Shown: positions 42,014 to 50,195, numbered from the stretch's first letter. The stretch: DNA of 64,000 bases from Ruminococcus flavefaciens AE3010 (GCF_000526795.1 NZ_JAGT01000001.1:3020501-3084500), one strand, 5' to 3'. Numbers and translations are program-made. Notes: generated from the sequence alone by a model not told the origin.

Positions 42014-42760
42014 ATGGACGAGAAAAAAGGGTTCGGGAAATTCTTCGGTGATCCTTTTGCGCTGGATTATATAAACTGCACGGATAACGTCATAAGGCGC
42101 TCGGTGACGGGTATCTCCGCAGCCTGCGAGATACTGCGGGAGTCTGCGGACAAAAAGGGCTCAAAGCACGATAAACAGCTTATTGACGGCATTATGCAGA
42201 TGTGCTGCGAGCTTATGCGGAGCGCCGAGCTCAGCAAGGCACTGGCGGCTGAGAAGCTCACCGACGAGGACATGAGCACCGTGAGGACGGACACCTTCCT
42301 GAGAGATTTTGCCGCAGGCTGTGAAGCGGCTTCGGGGGGCAGGTGCACCGTCAGGGTGGTAGAGACCTCTGTTTCATATATACGGACCGACAGGGAGCTC
42401 CTGCGCTTTTTGCTGCTGGGATTTGTGAGGAGACTGACGGCAGGGGGTGAGGGCGGAAAGAACGCCTTTGAGGTGTCCTGCGGAGAAAAGTTGAAAACTT
42501 TAAACATTTCAGTGAGGGCTTTGAGGACATTTGTGGACGAAGCCCGTGCGGGACAGCCCGACGTTTTTGATTCATATTACCGTGAAGTCTGTATGGGTTT
42601 TGCTGAGCGGATAGGTGCTTCCGCAAAGCTTTCCGACAGTGAGCTCACAGTTGAAATTCCGCTTCCCGACGGCAAGATCAGCGTTTTGACGGAAGCTCCG
42701 TCGGCGGAGAGGGAAAGTGACTTCTTCGATCCGTTCGCCATTATGCTGAGCAATATGTGA
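42014..42760 (+). CDS. Histidine-kinase-like protein lacking catalytic boxes
   Basis: A 248-residue cytosolic protein. Residues about 20-75 (DNVIRRSVTGISAACEILRES...MMQMCCELMRSAEL type) look like the dimerisation helices of a sensor kinase, and about 90-200 (TDRELLRFLLLGFVRRLTAGG) like its ATPase domain. No phospho-accepting H-box or G-box is seen. It may be a pseudo-kinase or adaptor. The start at 42014 follows GAAAGGAGAGG. The frame is open 54 codons upstream, but that part overlaps a -10-like TATAAT near 41948-41953 and lacks a ribosome-binding site. The assignment is tentative. Confidence 0.6.
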   Translation: MDEKKGFGKFFGDPFALDYINCTDNVIRRSVTGISAACEILRESADKKGSKHDKQLIDGIMQMCCELMRSAELSKALAAEKLTDEDMSTVRTDTFLRDFAAGCEAASGGRCTVRVVETSVSYIRTDRELLRFLLLGFVRRLTAGGEGGKNAFEVSCGEKLKTLNISVRALRTFVDEARAGQPDVFDSYYREVCMGFAERIGASAKLSDSELTVEIPLPDGKISVLTEAPSAERESDFFDPFAIMLSNM

Positions 42761-42831
42761 AGCCCTGTGTGGCAGAAATGTGATAATCTTGTAAAACTTA
42801 GCATATTAGACAGAATATGCTGAAAATTTTG

Positions 42832-42860
42832 TTGACATTATTCAAAAAAAGTTGTATAAT
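42832..42860 (+). promoter_or_regulatory. Promoter of the CYTH-phoH-ybeY-era cluster
   Basis: TTGACA (42832-42837), a 17-bp spacer and TATAAT (42855-42860), about 50 bp before the first start codon. Confidence 0.85.
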
Positions 42861-42910
42861 AAAAATGTTGAAAGATCTCAGCGAAAAATTCATCGTTTTG
42901 GAGTGCTTTT

Positions 42911-43423
42911 ATGGGAAAGAATTATGAGATCGAGAGGAAATTCCTCGTTGAATTCCCTGATGTTTCACTGCTGGATGTAAAGCGCAGGATAGCCATTGTT
43001 CAGACCTATCTTGTCAGCGGCAGCAACGGCTCTCAGCGTAGGGTCAGGTCTGTGGACGAGAACGGCAGTGTGAAATATACCTACACGGAGAAGATATTTC
43101 TTACTCCTGTCACAAGAGAGGAAAACGAGTTTGAGATAAGCGGCGAGAAATACCGTCAGCTACTTGATGAACACCGCAGCGACTGTCCGCCTGTGGAAAA
43201 GGTCCGCTACTGCTTCGATTACCGAGGTCAGCTTTTTGAAATGGATAAGTATCCCTTTTCGGATAAGCTGGCTATCATGGAGCTTGAGCTGGCTTCGCCC
43301 GATCAGACTATAGCTTTCCCCGATAAGATCAGGGTCATAAAGGAAGTATCCGATGACCATCGCTACTCCAATGCGGCTCTTGCCAAAGCAGGAGCATTTC
43401 CCGAACAGCAGATTGGAGAATAG
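42911..43423 (+). CDS. CYTH domain protein (triphosphate tunnel enzyme)
   Basis: A 170-residue CYTH-fold protein starting with the hallmark EIERKFLV (ExExK). Members hydrolyse or bind triphosphorylated substrates, such as inorganic triphosphate or thiamine triphosphate, in a metal-dependent tunnel. Other tunnel residues are visible as QRRVRSV, KYTYTEK and MELELASPD. TTGGAG precedes the ATG. phoH starts 5 bp after its stop. Confidence 0.9.
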   Translation: MGKNYEIERKFLVEFPDVSLLDVKRRIAIVQTYLVSGSNGSQRRVRSVDENGSVKYTYTEKIFLTPVTREENEFEISGEKYRQLLDEHRSDCPPVEKVRYCFDYRGQLFEMDKYPFSDKLAIMELELASPDQTIAFPDKIRVIKEVSDDHRYSNAALAKAGAFPEQQIGE

Positions 43424-43428
43424 ATTCA

Positions 43429-44388
43429 ATGTCGGAAAAATTTGTACCCGCTGACAGCCCCGAACAGCTTTCCGCTTTATTCGGTCAGCTCGACGGCAAT
43501 GTCAGCAGTATCCAGAAGGATTTCAATGTCACCGTCGTAAGCAGGGACGGGGGCATTAAAATAATCGGCGACGGCGATACCGAGGGCGCTGAAAAGGCGC
43601 TGAGGGCTCTTATGAAAATGGCAGGGGACGGCAACTCTGTCAATGAGCAGACTGTACGCTATGTCACCTCCATGGTGGCAGACGGCGTTGAGCAGGAGCT
43701 TAAAGAGCTCGGCGGCGACGGCATATGCGTCACCGCTTCGGGAAAGATACTCCGTCCGCGCACCGTCGGTCAGAAACGCTATACCGACGCAATAAAAAAC
43801 AATACCATAGTACTGGGAATAGGACCTGCAGGCACAGGCAAGACCTATCTTGCAGTGGCTATGGCTGTAAAAGCCTTCCGCGAGCACAAGATAAAGAAGA
43901 TAATCCTTACCCGTCCTGCCGTTGAAGCAGGTGAGAAGCTGGGCTTCCTGCCCGGAGATCTTCAGGATAAGGTGGATCCCTATCTTCGTCCGCTCTACGA
44001 TGCGCTTTTCGATATGTTCGGAGCCGAGAGCTTCGCACGGTACATGGAAAAGGGGATAATCGAGGTAGCTCCGCTGGCTTATATGCGCGGACGCACCCTC
44101 GACGAGGCGTTCATTATCCTCGATGAGGCTCAGAATACCACCTCCGAGCAGATCAAGATGTTCCTCACCCGTCTGGGAAATGAGAGCAGAATGGTCATCA
44201 CAGGCGATATCACGCAGATCGACCTGCCCGATACCAAAAAATCGGGACTTGTTGAAGCCATTAAAGTCCTCAGAGGCATAGATGATATCGAGATACACCG
44301 CTTTACCGAGAAAGACGTTGTACGACACAGACTGGTACAGGACATTATCAAGGCTTATGAAAAATACAATGAAGGGAGAAAGAATTAA
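43429..44388 (+). CDS. phoH: PhoH family ATPase
   Basis: A 319-residue PhoH-like protein. An N-terminal KH-like region (about 1-100) is followed by a P-loop ATPase core with GPAGTGKTYLAVAMA (Walker A), EKLGFLPGDLQDKVDPYLRPLYD and FIILDEAQNTT (Walker B). It is linked with RNA metabolism and ribosome maturation; the adjacent ybeY supports this. TTGGAGA precedes the ATG. It lies between the CYTH gene (5 bp) and ybeY (1 bp). Confidence 0.95.
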   Translation: MSEKFVPADSPEQLSALFGQLDGNVSSIQKDFNVTVVSRDGGIKIIGDGDTEGAEKALRALMKMAGDGNSVNEQTVRYVTSMVADGVEQELKELGGDGICVTASGKILRPRTVGQKRYTDAIKNNTIVLGIGPAGTGKTYLAVAMAVKAFREHKIKKIILTRPAVEAGEKLGFLPGDLQDKVDPYLRPLYDALFDMFGAESFARYMEKGIIEVAPLAYMRGRTLDEAFIILDEAQNTTSEQIKMFLTRLGNESRMVITGDITQIDLPDTKKSGLVEAIKVLRGIDDIEIHRFTEKDVVRHRLVQDIIKAYEKYNEGRKN

Positions 44389-44389
44389 A

Positions 44390-44902
44390 ATGGCTAAATT
44401 AAAGGTTTATGTTAAGAACAATCAGACAGAGGTGAAGGTCCCTGTAGGTATCAGACTTCTTATCAGAAGATGCTGTCAGGCAGTACTTACTACAGAGGGA
44501 TTCGGAAAGGACGCTGAGGTAAGCGTTTCATTCGTAAGCAACAGCGAGATAAAGAATCTCAATAAGATATACAGAAACAAGGACGCAGTTACAGACGTTC
44601 TCTCATTCCCGCTCACAAGCGAGGACGGCACTACCGAGATCAATCCCGAGACAGGCGCTGTTCAGCTGGGTGACGTTGTTATCTCACTGGAGACTGCCGT
44701 AAAGCAGGCTCAGAACTTCGGTCATTCACTGGAGAGAGAGGTGGGCTTCCTTACTGTACATTCAATGCTCCACCTGCTTGGCTACGACCACGAAAAGAGC
44801 CAGCTCGACCAGCGTATCATGCGCGAAAAGGAAGAGTCTGTCCTTGAAAAGCTTGGTATCTCCAGAGACGCTACTTTCATCGTGAACGGAGAAAACAACT
44901 GA
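44390..44902 (+). CDS. ybeY: Endoribonuclease YbeY, rRNA maturation factor
   Basis: A 170-residue zinc-dependent endoribonuclease acting in 16S rRNA 3'-end maturation and ribosome quality control. The zinc motif HSMLHLLGYDHE (H-x3-H-x5-H) is intact, as is DVLSFPL. The start at 44390 follows GAAGGGAGAAAG, just after the phoH stop; the longer open frame overlaps phoH and is not used. era overlaps the stop codon by one base (TGATG). Confidence 0.95.
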   Translation: MAKLKVYVKNNQTEVKVPVGIRLLIRRCCQAVLTTEGFGKDAEVSVSFVSNSEIKNLNKIYRNKDAVTDVLSFPLTSEDGTTEINPETGAVQLGDVVISLETAVKQAQNFGHSLEREVGFLTVHSMLHLLGYDHEKSQLDQRIMREKEESVLEKLGISRDATFIVNGENN

Positions 44903-45795
44903 TGCCGAGGACCGCTTTCGTTACCATTGCAGGACGTACAAATGCGGGAAAATCCTCTCTCCTCAACGCTATCGTGGGCGAGAAGATAGCCTCCGTCAGC
45001 AATAAGCCCCAGACTACACGTACCCGTATCACGGGTATCCGCAATATAGACGACGTCCAGCTGGTGTTCTTCGATACTCCGGGACTTCACAAGCCCGTGA
45101 ACAAGCTCAGCGAGCATATGCTCAATACCGTTAAGGAGTCCGTAAGCGACATCGACGCGGTAGTTTTTGTCATGGACTGTACCAAGAAGATAAACGAGCA
45201 GGAGCTGAACCTGCTGAAGTCCATGAACAGCTCGAAAATGCCCGTTATCCTTGTGCTTAACAAGATAGACCTGCTGAAGAGCAAGGACGAGCTTGCTCCC
45301 GTTATCGCGGAGCTCACATCGAAGGTGAAGTTTCAGGCGGTAGTTCCTGTCAGCGTCACCGAAAACAGCGGCGTTGATATAGTTATTGACGAGATAATCG
45401 CTCTGGCGGAGGAGTCCGTTCACTTCTTCCCCGAGGATATGATAACCGACCAGCCCGAAAAGGTACTGGCGGCAGAGATGATACGCGAGAAGCTCCTTAT
45501 GCTCCTCAGCGATGAAGTACCACATGGTATAGCTGTTGGCGTAGAGCAGATGAGCGAGCGCGACGACAAGGATATCCTTGACATATCCGCCGTTATCTAC
45601 TGCGAAAAGGAGTCCCACAAGGGCATAATCATCGGCAAGGGAGGAGCTATGCTGAAAAAGGCTTCCACCGCCGCAAGAATGGAGCTGGAGGACTTCTTCC
45701 AGATAAAGGTCAACCTCAAATGCTGGGTAAAGGTCAAGGAGGATTGGCGCAACAGGGAGAACCTCATCAGGAGCTTCGGACTGTCCGAGAAATAA
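44902..45795 (+). CDS. era: GTPase Era
   Basis: A 297-residue GTPase that binds 16S rRNA and assists 30S assembly. G motifs: GRTNAGKSS (G1), TTRTRITG (G2), DTPGLHKP (G3), NKIDLL (G4) and SVTENSG (G5). The C-terminal KH domain has GKGGAMLKKASTAARMELE. The G1 loop has Thr and Ala in place of the more common Pro and Val, within family variation. Its ATG overlaps the ybeY stop by one base. A repeat block separates it from yqzL. Confidence 0.96.
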   Translation: MPRTAFVTIAGRTNAGKSSLLNAIVGEKIASVSNKPQTTRTRITGIRNIDDVQLVFFDTPGLHKPVNKLSEHMLNTVKESVSDIDAVVFVMDCTKKINEQELNLLKSMNSSKMPVILVLNKIDLLKSKDELAPVIAELTSKVKFQAVVPVSVTENSGVDIVIDEIIALAEESVHFFPEDMITDQPEKVLAAEMIREKLLMLLSDEVPHGIAVGVEQMSERDDKDILDISAVIYCEKESHKGIIIGKGGAMLKKASTAARMELEDFFQIKVNLKCWVKVKEDWRNRENLIRSFGLSEK

Positions 45796-45840
45796 TTACC
45801 GCAAATAATCACAGACCTTCTGACAAAAATAGTATATGAT

Positions 45841-45932
45841 GAATTGAGAATTGAGAATTAAAGAGTCCGCTTTGCGGACAGAAAAAAATATCGCGTCAGC
45901 GATACATTCATTCTCCATTCTCATTTTTTTGC
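45841..45932. repeat. GAATTGAGAATT-type fold-back repeat
   Basis: GAATTGAGAATTGAGAATT on the left faces ATTCTCCATTCTCATT on the right. GTCCGCTTTGCGGAC and TCGCGTCAGCGATA small hairpins lie between. The same components in a different order occur at 48925-49044. Confidence 0.65.
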
Positions 45933-45944
45933 GGAGGGTCTGTT

Positions 45945-46046
45945 TTGAACGAAGATATACTATGGGATAAATTCACCGAAAGCGGCAGCATAGAGGACTA
46001 TCTGCGCTATTCGGCTAACAGGGAAAAAGATAATGACAACTGTTGA
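45945..46046 (+). CDS. yqzL: YqzL-like microprotein
   Basis: A 33-residue frame starting with TTG, preceded by GGAGGG at 8 nt spacing: MNEDILWDKFTESGSIEDYL followed by RYSANREKDNDNC. The pattern W-x2-F-x2-(S/T)-G-(S/N)-(I/V)-(E/D)-x-YL and the position between era and recO match the YqzL family of Firmicutes as I recall it. It overlaps the recO start by 14 bp, so recO translation is probably coupled to it. Function is unknown. The small size limits confidence, but the ribosome-binding site and the conserved gene order support it. Confidence 0.75.
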   Translation: MNEDILWDKFTESGSIEDYLRYSANREKDNDNC

Positions 46047-46776
46047 AGGCATCGTCCTTAAAGAGCGTTCTGTTGGTGAACAGGACAAATTCATCGATAT
46101 ACTGACCAAAGAGAGCGGCGTTCTTGAGGTTTCCGTAAAAGGCGCAAGGAAAATAAACGGAAAATCGGGGAGCTCCACTCAGCTTCTGGCATACTCTCGG
46201 TTCTGCATAGACAAGAGGGGCAGCTATCTGTACCTCAACAGTGCGGAACCGATACATATTTTTTACGGGCTGCGCGATTCGCTGACAAAGATATCCCTTG
46301 CCTCTTATTTTGCGGAGGTGCTCCGCTTCTGCATAAGACCCGAGACTCAGAACGGGGATATCCTGCGGCTCATGCTGAACTGTCTCCATTACCTTGAAAA
46401 CGGCGAAAGGGACGAGAGCTTCCTGAAAGCGGTGTTCGAGCTGCGGCTCATGTCCGAGACAGGCTATATGCCCGATATCGTGGCTTGCAGAGGCTGCGGC
46501 GTTTTTGAGCCCGAGGAGCTCTTTTTTTGTATCCGTGACGGAGGCTTTTTCTGCGCCGACTGTTTTGACAGCGAGAGCACCGATGACTTTATGAAGATAA
46601 AGCTGCCTGTGCTCAGTGCGGTGCGCCATATTGTCCTTGCGGATATGGGCAGGCTTTTCAGCTTCCGCGTGTCCGAGAGCGCTCAGCAGAGACTGTCAGC
46701 ACTGGCGGAGTCCTATGCGCTGACACATCTTGAAAGGAGCTTCGGGACGCTGGATTTTTACAAATCACTTCTCTGA
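46033..46776 (+). CDS. recO: DNA repair protein RecO
   Basis: A 247-residue RecO, which with RecF and RecR loads RecA onto SSB-coated single-stranded DNA. It has the N-terminal OB fold (MTTVEGIVLKERSVGEQDKFIDILTKESG), the helical core and a zinc-finger region (CRGCG...CADCF). The ATG lies within the yqzL microgene, with AGGGAAAAAG upstream. The gene order era-yqzL-recO is conserved in Firmicutes. Confidence 0.94.
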   Translation: MTTVEGIVLKERSVGEQDKFIDILTKESGVLEVSVKGARKINGKSGSSTQLLAYSRFCIDKRGSYLYLNSAEPIHIFYGLRDSLTKISLASYFAEVLRFCIRPETQNGDILRLMLNCLHYLENGERDESFLKAVFELRLMSETGYMPDIVACRGCGVFEPEELFFCIRDGGFFCADCFDSESTDDFMKIKLPVLSAVRHIVLADMGRLFSFRVSESAQQRLSALAESYALTHLERSFGTLDFYKSLL

Positions 46777-46821
46777 AAAAGCATCACAATATGATATTTA
46801 GTGGAAATATAGAAAAAACTG

Positions 46822-46850
46822 TTGCAAAATTCTGACTTTTGCTGTATAAT
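46822..46850 (+). promoter_or_regulatory. Promoter of LacI-like/GGDEF gene
   Basis: TTGCAA (46822-46827), a 17-bp spacer and TATAAT (46845-46850). The -10 box lies inside the upstream open frame, which rules out the TTG at 46839 as a start. Confidence 0.8.
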
Positions 46851-46889
46851 TATAATGTTAAAGTATGCTCTGATGGGGAGGTGTGCACT

Positions 46890-48797
46890 GTGAAGAAGAG
46901 AAAAACTATAGCTGTAATAGCTGCTGATGTGTTCAATGACTACATGAACCGTATATTTGTAGGCATTTCCGAGCAGTGCAAGGTGCTGGGCTATGATGTT
47001 ATAACCTTCCTCATGGCTTTCAATCTGGACAGCGGCAACCTCATACAGCAGGGCGAGGAGAATATCTTCACCCTCGTAAAAAAGAACATTATAGACGGCG
47101 TTGTGCTCATGGCGGGAAATCTCGCCAGCCAGAACCTCATAGACAAGTTCGTGAAGGTCTTTTCAAAGTGGGGGATACCCGTTGTGGCTCTCGACTATGA
47201 ATTTGATTTCTGCGAAAGCATTTACGCCGATGATATACAGCTTTTCGAGCAGATGACAGACCACTTCATCGACGTACACGGCTGCAGCCGTATCATGTGC
47301 CTTACAGGTCCAGAGGGAAGCAGACCTGCGGAAACGAGACTGAAGGGCTACAGGCAGTCCATGGAGAAGCACGGTCTGGAAATACGTGACGGCGATATAG
47401 TCTACGGCGACTTCTGGAAGATAGTCTCACAGAGGCTTGCAAAGGATTTTATAGACGGCAGGAGAGAAGTCCCCGACGCTGTTGTCTGCGCCAACGACAC
47501 CATGGCAAGATATCTTGCCAACGCTCTTGTCAAGGGCGGCTTCAATATCCCCGAGGATATAAGGATATCAGGCTATGACGGCACTAACGACGCCGTTATG
47601 AATATCCCGTCCATATCCACAGTGCTGCCCGAAAATGAAAGAATGGGCGCAAGGGCTATCTGTATACTCCATGAGAAGATAAGCGGCATAAGCGAAGAGC
47701 CTGTGGAAACTCTTGAACACGGCAAGCTCCTGTTTGCACGCTCCTGCGGCTGCGGAAGCGCTACAAAGCACAGCGTTGATACCCGTGAGGAGTACCACAA
47801 CCGTGTGGAGAGATACGAGAGCTACTACAACAAGAGCGGCATGCTGGAAAGCCTTATGGAAGAGGATAATCTTGACGGACTTCTCCACAAGGTAAACGGC
47901 TTTGTTTACGCTGTCAACGGACTTGATACATATATGCTCTGTCTCAACAAAAACTGGGACAACATCGAGGGCGATGAGGAGGATTATGTCCGCGAGGGCT
48001 ATGCTTCCATAATGGAAGCGAGAATGGTATATACCACGAAAAAGACCGATTTCGGCAGCAGAAGCTTCCGTTCAAACGATATCCTGCCCCATTTTATCAG
48101 CGAGTACTGCGAAGAACCGTCCATGTTCTTCCTGCTGCCCGTTCACTTTATGGACAGATGCTTCGGCTATTCCATATTCAAATTCAGAGATATACGCTGT
48201 GCGGCAAGCAATGTTTTCGCTCAGTGGAACAAGAATATCAGCGTTGCTCTGGAGTTCCTCCGTGTGCGCACAAAGCTGCTCAGCATGAATCAGCGCACGT
48301 TTATGAGCTCTATACGTGATACCCTTACAGGTATCTACAACCGCCACGGCTTCAACCGTATGGCGGAGGGTATCTTCCGCAAGGCGTGTCAGGAGAAAAA
48401 GCAGCTCTTCATCATCATTGCCGACCTTGACAGGCTGAAGATGATAAACGATAACTACGGTCATATCGAGGGCGACAACGCCATTACAGCTGTGGCGAAT
48501 GCTCTGAATATGTCCTGTGAGATGAATGAGGTCTGCGCACGTACAGGCGGCGACGAGTTTGCCATTATCGGCTGCGGAGACTATACTCCCGAAAAGATAG
48601 AAAAGCACTACAGGTACATCTACGACTACCTGACAAGATACAATGCATCAGCGAAAAAAGGCTACAATGTGGGAGTCAGCCTCGGCTGCTTCTGCGAGGT
48701 GCCCGATGAGAACGAGCCCCTTGACAAGTATCTAAAAATAGCCGATACCCTGATGTACGAAAACAAAGTGAAGCGCAAAAAGTTCCGCGAGGACTGA
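46890..48797 (+). CDS. LacI-like sensor fused to GGDEF diguanylate cyclase
   Basis: A 635-residue signalling protein. Residues about 5-285 form a LacI-type periplasmic-binding fold without the DNA-binding domain, ending in a Cys-rich CGCG segment. A linker domain (about 300-460) and a GGDEF domain (about 470-630) follow. The domain has RDTLTGIYNRHGF, ADLDRLKMINDNYGH and an intact TGGDEFAI, so it should make cyclic-di-GMP. No RxxD inhibitory site is seen five residues before GGDEF. There is no signal peptide, so it probably senses a cytosolic sugar or metabolite. GTG start after GGGGAGG. Paralogue of 33035-35200. Confidence 0.9.
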   Translation: MKKRKTIAVIAADVFNDYMNRIFVGISEQCKVLGYDVITFLMAFNLDSGNLIQQGEENIFTLVKKNIIDGVVLMAGNLASQNLIDKFVKVFSKWGIPVVALDYEFDFCESIYADDIQLFEQMTDHFIDVHGCSRIMCLTGPEGSRPAETRLKGYRQSMEKHGLEIRDGDIVYGDFWKIVSQRLAKDFIDGRREVPDAVVCANDTMARYLANALVKGGFNIPEDIRISGYDGTNDAVMNIPSISTVLPENERMGARAICILHEKISGISEEPVETLEHGKLLFARSCGCGSATKHSVDTREEYHNRVERYESYYNKSGMLESLMEEDNLDGLLHKVNGFVYAVNGLDTYMLCLNKNWDNIEGDEEDYVREGYASIMEARMVYTTKKTDFGSRSFRSNDILPHFISEYCEEPSMFFLLPVHFMDRCFGYSIFKFRDIRCAASNVFAQWNKNISVALEFLRVRTKLLSMNQRTFMSSIRDTLTGIYNRHGFNRMAEGIFRKACQEKKQLFIIIADLDRLKMINDNYGHIEGDNAITAVANALNMSCEMNEVCARTGGDEFAIIGCGDYTPEKIEKHYRYIYDYLTRYNASAKKGYNVGVSLGCFCEVPDENEPLDKYLKIADTLMYENKVKRKKFRED

Positions 48798-48924
48798 GGC
48801 TGCTGTATGAGGGGAGCCCCCTCTGGCGAAATCGTGGCATAAAATATCGAGTCCGTACTTTCAGGCTCGGTGACCCACTTTTTCTGTTAAGGGAGGCTGA
48901 CTGAATATGGCAGCTTCATTTTTT

Positions 48925-49044
48925 GAATTGAGAATGTAGAATTGAGAATGGAGAATTATTGTATCGCTTATGCTGCAATTTTTAAATATGTCCGCGAAGC
49001 GGACACATTCATTTTCAATTCTCAATTCTCAATTTTCAATTCAC
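48925..49044. repeat. GAATTGAGAAT fold-back repeat upstream of speD promoter
   Basis: GAATTGAGAATGTAGAATTG and further GAGAAT units on the left face TCAATTCTCAATTCTCAATT on the right. A GTCCGCGAAGCGGAC hairpin lies between. It ends 20 bp before the speD promoter. The stretch 48798-48924 before it shows one small GAGGGG/CCCCTC hairpin and nothing else I recognise. Confidence 0.65.
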
Positions 49045-49063
49045 TTAAAATGGCGTATTGCTA

Positions 49064-49092
49064 TTGACAAAAACGCTGAAATATGATAAAAT
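49064..49092 (+). promoter_or_regulatory. Promoter of speD leader
   Basis: TTGACA (49064-49069), a 17-bp spacer and TAAAAT (49087-49092). The expected start is about 49099, giving a leader of about 325 nt. Confidence 0.8.
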
Positions 49093-49098
49093 AAACTG

Positions 49099-49424
49099 AA
49101 TTGCAAAAGAAGCTTCGGTTTCAGCGCAAGACTATTGACCACTCCTTTCGGAGTCGAGGCCATACGGACAGCCGGGTCAAATGCCGAATGCCGAAATATC
49201 GGCTGGCAACTTTCTGTTGCCTTATTGATTCGACTGCGCGTCGATAAAGTTTTTATAAGTTCTCATCAGCTTGTGAAAGGTCAATAAGAGTAGTAAAAGG
49301 TAGTACTTGCTTGTATAGACTCTGAAACCGTTAATGAAGTTTCTGCGTTTACCGCATAATATTTCATGCACACAATGGCTGATAAGGTCTTTTGTGTGCA
49401 TTTTTTGTTTGAAGGTGTGGTATT
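49099..49424 (+). promoter_or_regulatory. Structured attenuator leader (candidate riboswitch) of speD operon
   Basis: A three-way junction: TTGACC 49135-49140 with GGTCAA 49175-49180, enclosing ACTCC/GGAGT (49141-49154) and a GGC/GCC hairpin. Then hairpins GCCGA/TCGGC (49190-49203), GGCAAC/GTTGCC (49205-49221) and TCGAC/GTCGA (49230-49244). TATTGACC 49133-49140 can pair instead with GGTCAATA 49279-49286 (8 bp). ATCAGCTTGTG 49265-49275 can pair with CACAA(TG)GCTGAT 49371-49383, which would break the terminator at 49366-49406. Shine-Dalgarno GAAGGTG and ATG follow directly. Since no promoter lies after the terminator, its use must be conditional. The ligand and class are unknown; polyamine, SAM or arginine are natural guesses. 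Confidence 0.6.
49366..49406 (+). terminator. Conditional terminator in speD leader
   Basis: ATGCACACAA (49366-49375) pairs with TTGTGTGCAT (49392-49401), a perfect 10-bp stem with a 16-nt loop, followed by six T residues (49401-49406). It ends 18 nt before the speD ATG. Confidence 0.85.
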
Positions 49425-50195
49425 ATGGAGAATAAACTGAAACTTTACGGATTCAATAATCTGACGAAGTCCTTGAGCTTTAATATATATGACGTCTGTT
49501 ATGCCAAGACTGCACGCTCACAGCAGGAGTATATCGCCTATGTTGACGAGCAGTACAACTCCGAGCGTATAACGGATATCATGACTCATCTTACCGAGAT
49601 GATAGGAGCACAGGTGCTCAGTGTTTCCCGTCAGGACTACGATCCTCAGGGCGCTTCCGCTACCTTCCTTATCGCCGACGATACGATGATACCCGCAGGC
49701 GGCAGCGAGACTATTGCTCACCTTGACAAGAGCCACGTTACAGTCCATACCTATCCCGAATTCCACCCCGATACCTCTATAGCCACATTCCGCGTGGATA
49801 TCGACGTTGCTACCTGCGGCAAGATAACTCCGCTGACAGCTCTTGATTACCTCATAGGAAGCTTCGATTCGGATATCATCACCATGGACTACAGAGTAAG
49901 AGGCTTTACCCGCAATCTTGACGGCGAAAAGCTTTTCATCGACCACAATATCACCTCTATCCAGAACTATATCGACTCCAAGATACTTGATAAATACGAC
50001 GCTGTGGATATAAACGTCTATCAGGCGAATATGTTCCACACAAAAATGCTCATAAAGGAGCTTGACCTTCAGAATTACCTGTTCAATACAGATGTGAACG
50101 AGCTTCCGCCAAGGCGCAGACTTGAGATAACAGACGCGCTCCAGCGGGAGATGATAGAAATTTTCAGCGGAAGGAACGTGTTCGGAAATGGCTGA
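49425..50195 (+). CDS. speD: S-adenosylmethionine decarboxylase proenzyme
   Basis: A 256-residue SpeD of the larger, E. coli-like type. It decarboxylates SAM to provide the aminopropyl donor for spermidine synthesis. The proenzyme cleaves itself at [12 protein letters not shown], where Ser103 becomes the pyruvoyl cofactor. [18 protein letters not shown] and a C-terminal NPPRRRL-like stretch ([14 protein letters not shown]) fit the family. The gene follows a conditional terminator and overlaps speA by 8 bp. Its partner SpeE is encoded at 52389. Confidence 0.95.
   Translation: MENKLKLYGFNNLTKSLSFNIYDVCYAKTARSQQEYIAYVDEQYNSERITDIMTHLTEMIGAQVLSVSRQDYDPQGASATFLIADDTMIPAGGSETIAHLDKSHVTVHTYPEFHPDTSIATFRVDIDVATCGKITPLTALDYLIGSFDSDIITMDYRVRGFTRNLDGEKLFIDHNITSIQNYIDSKILDKYDAVDINVYQANMFHTKMLIKELDLQNYLFNTDVNELPPRRRLEITDALQREMIEIFSGRNVFGNG

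Noticed and set aside
46839..46889. N-terminal extension of the LacI-like/GGDEF protein from a TTG start
   Set aside because: The -10 box TATAAT lies inside the extension. GTG at 46890 has GGGGAGG upstream.
49099..49424. SAM-I, T-box, ykkC/guanidine or Mg2+ riboswitch before speD
   Set aside because: I looked for the core sequences I know for these classes (for example the T-box AGGGTGGNACCGCG and the SAM-I GATGAAACC/CGGCAACC features) and found none. The leader is reported as an unassigned candidate instead.
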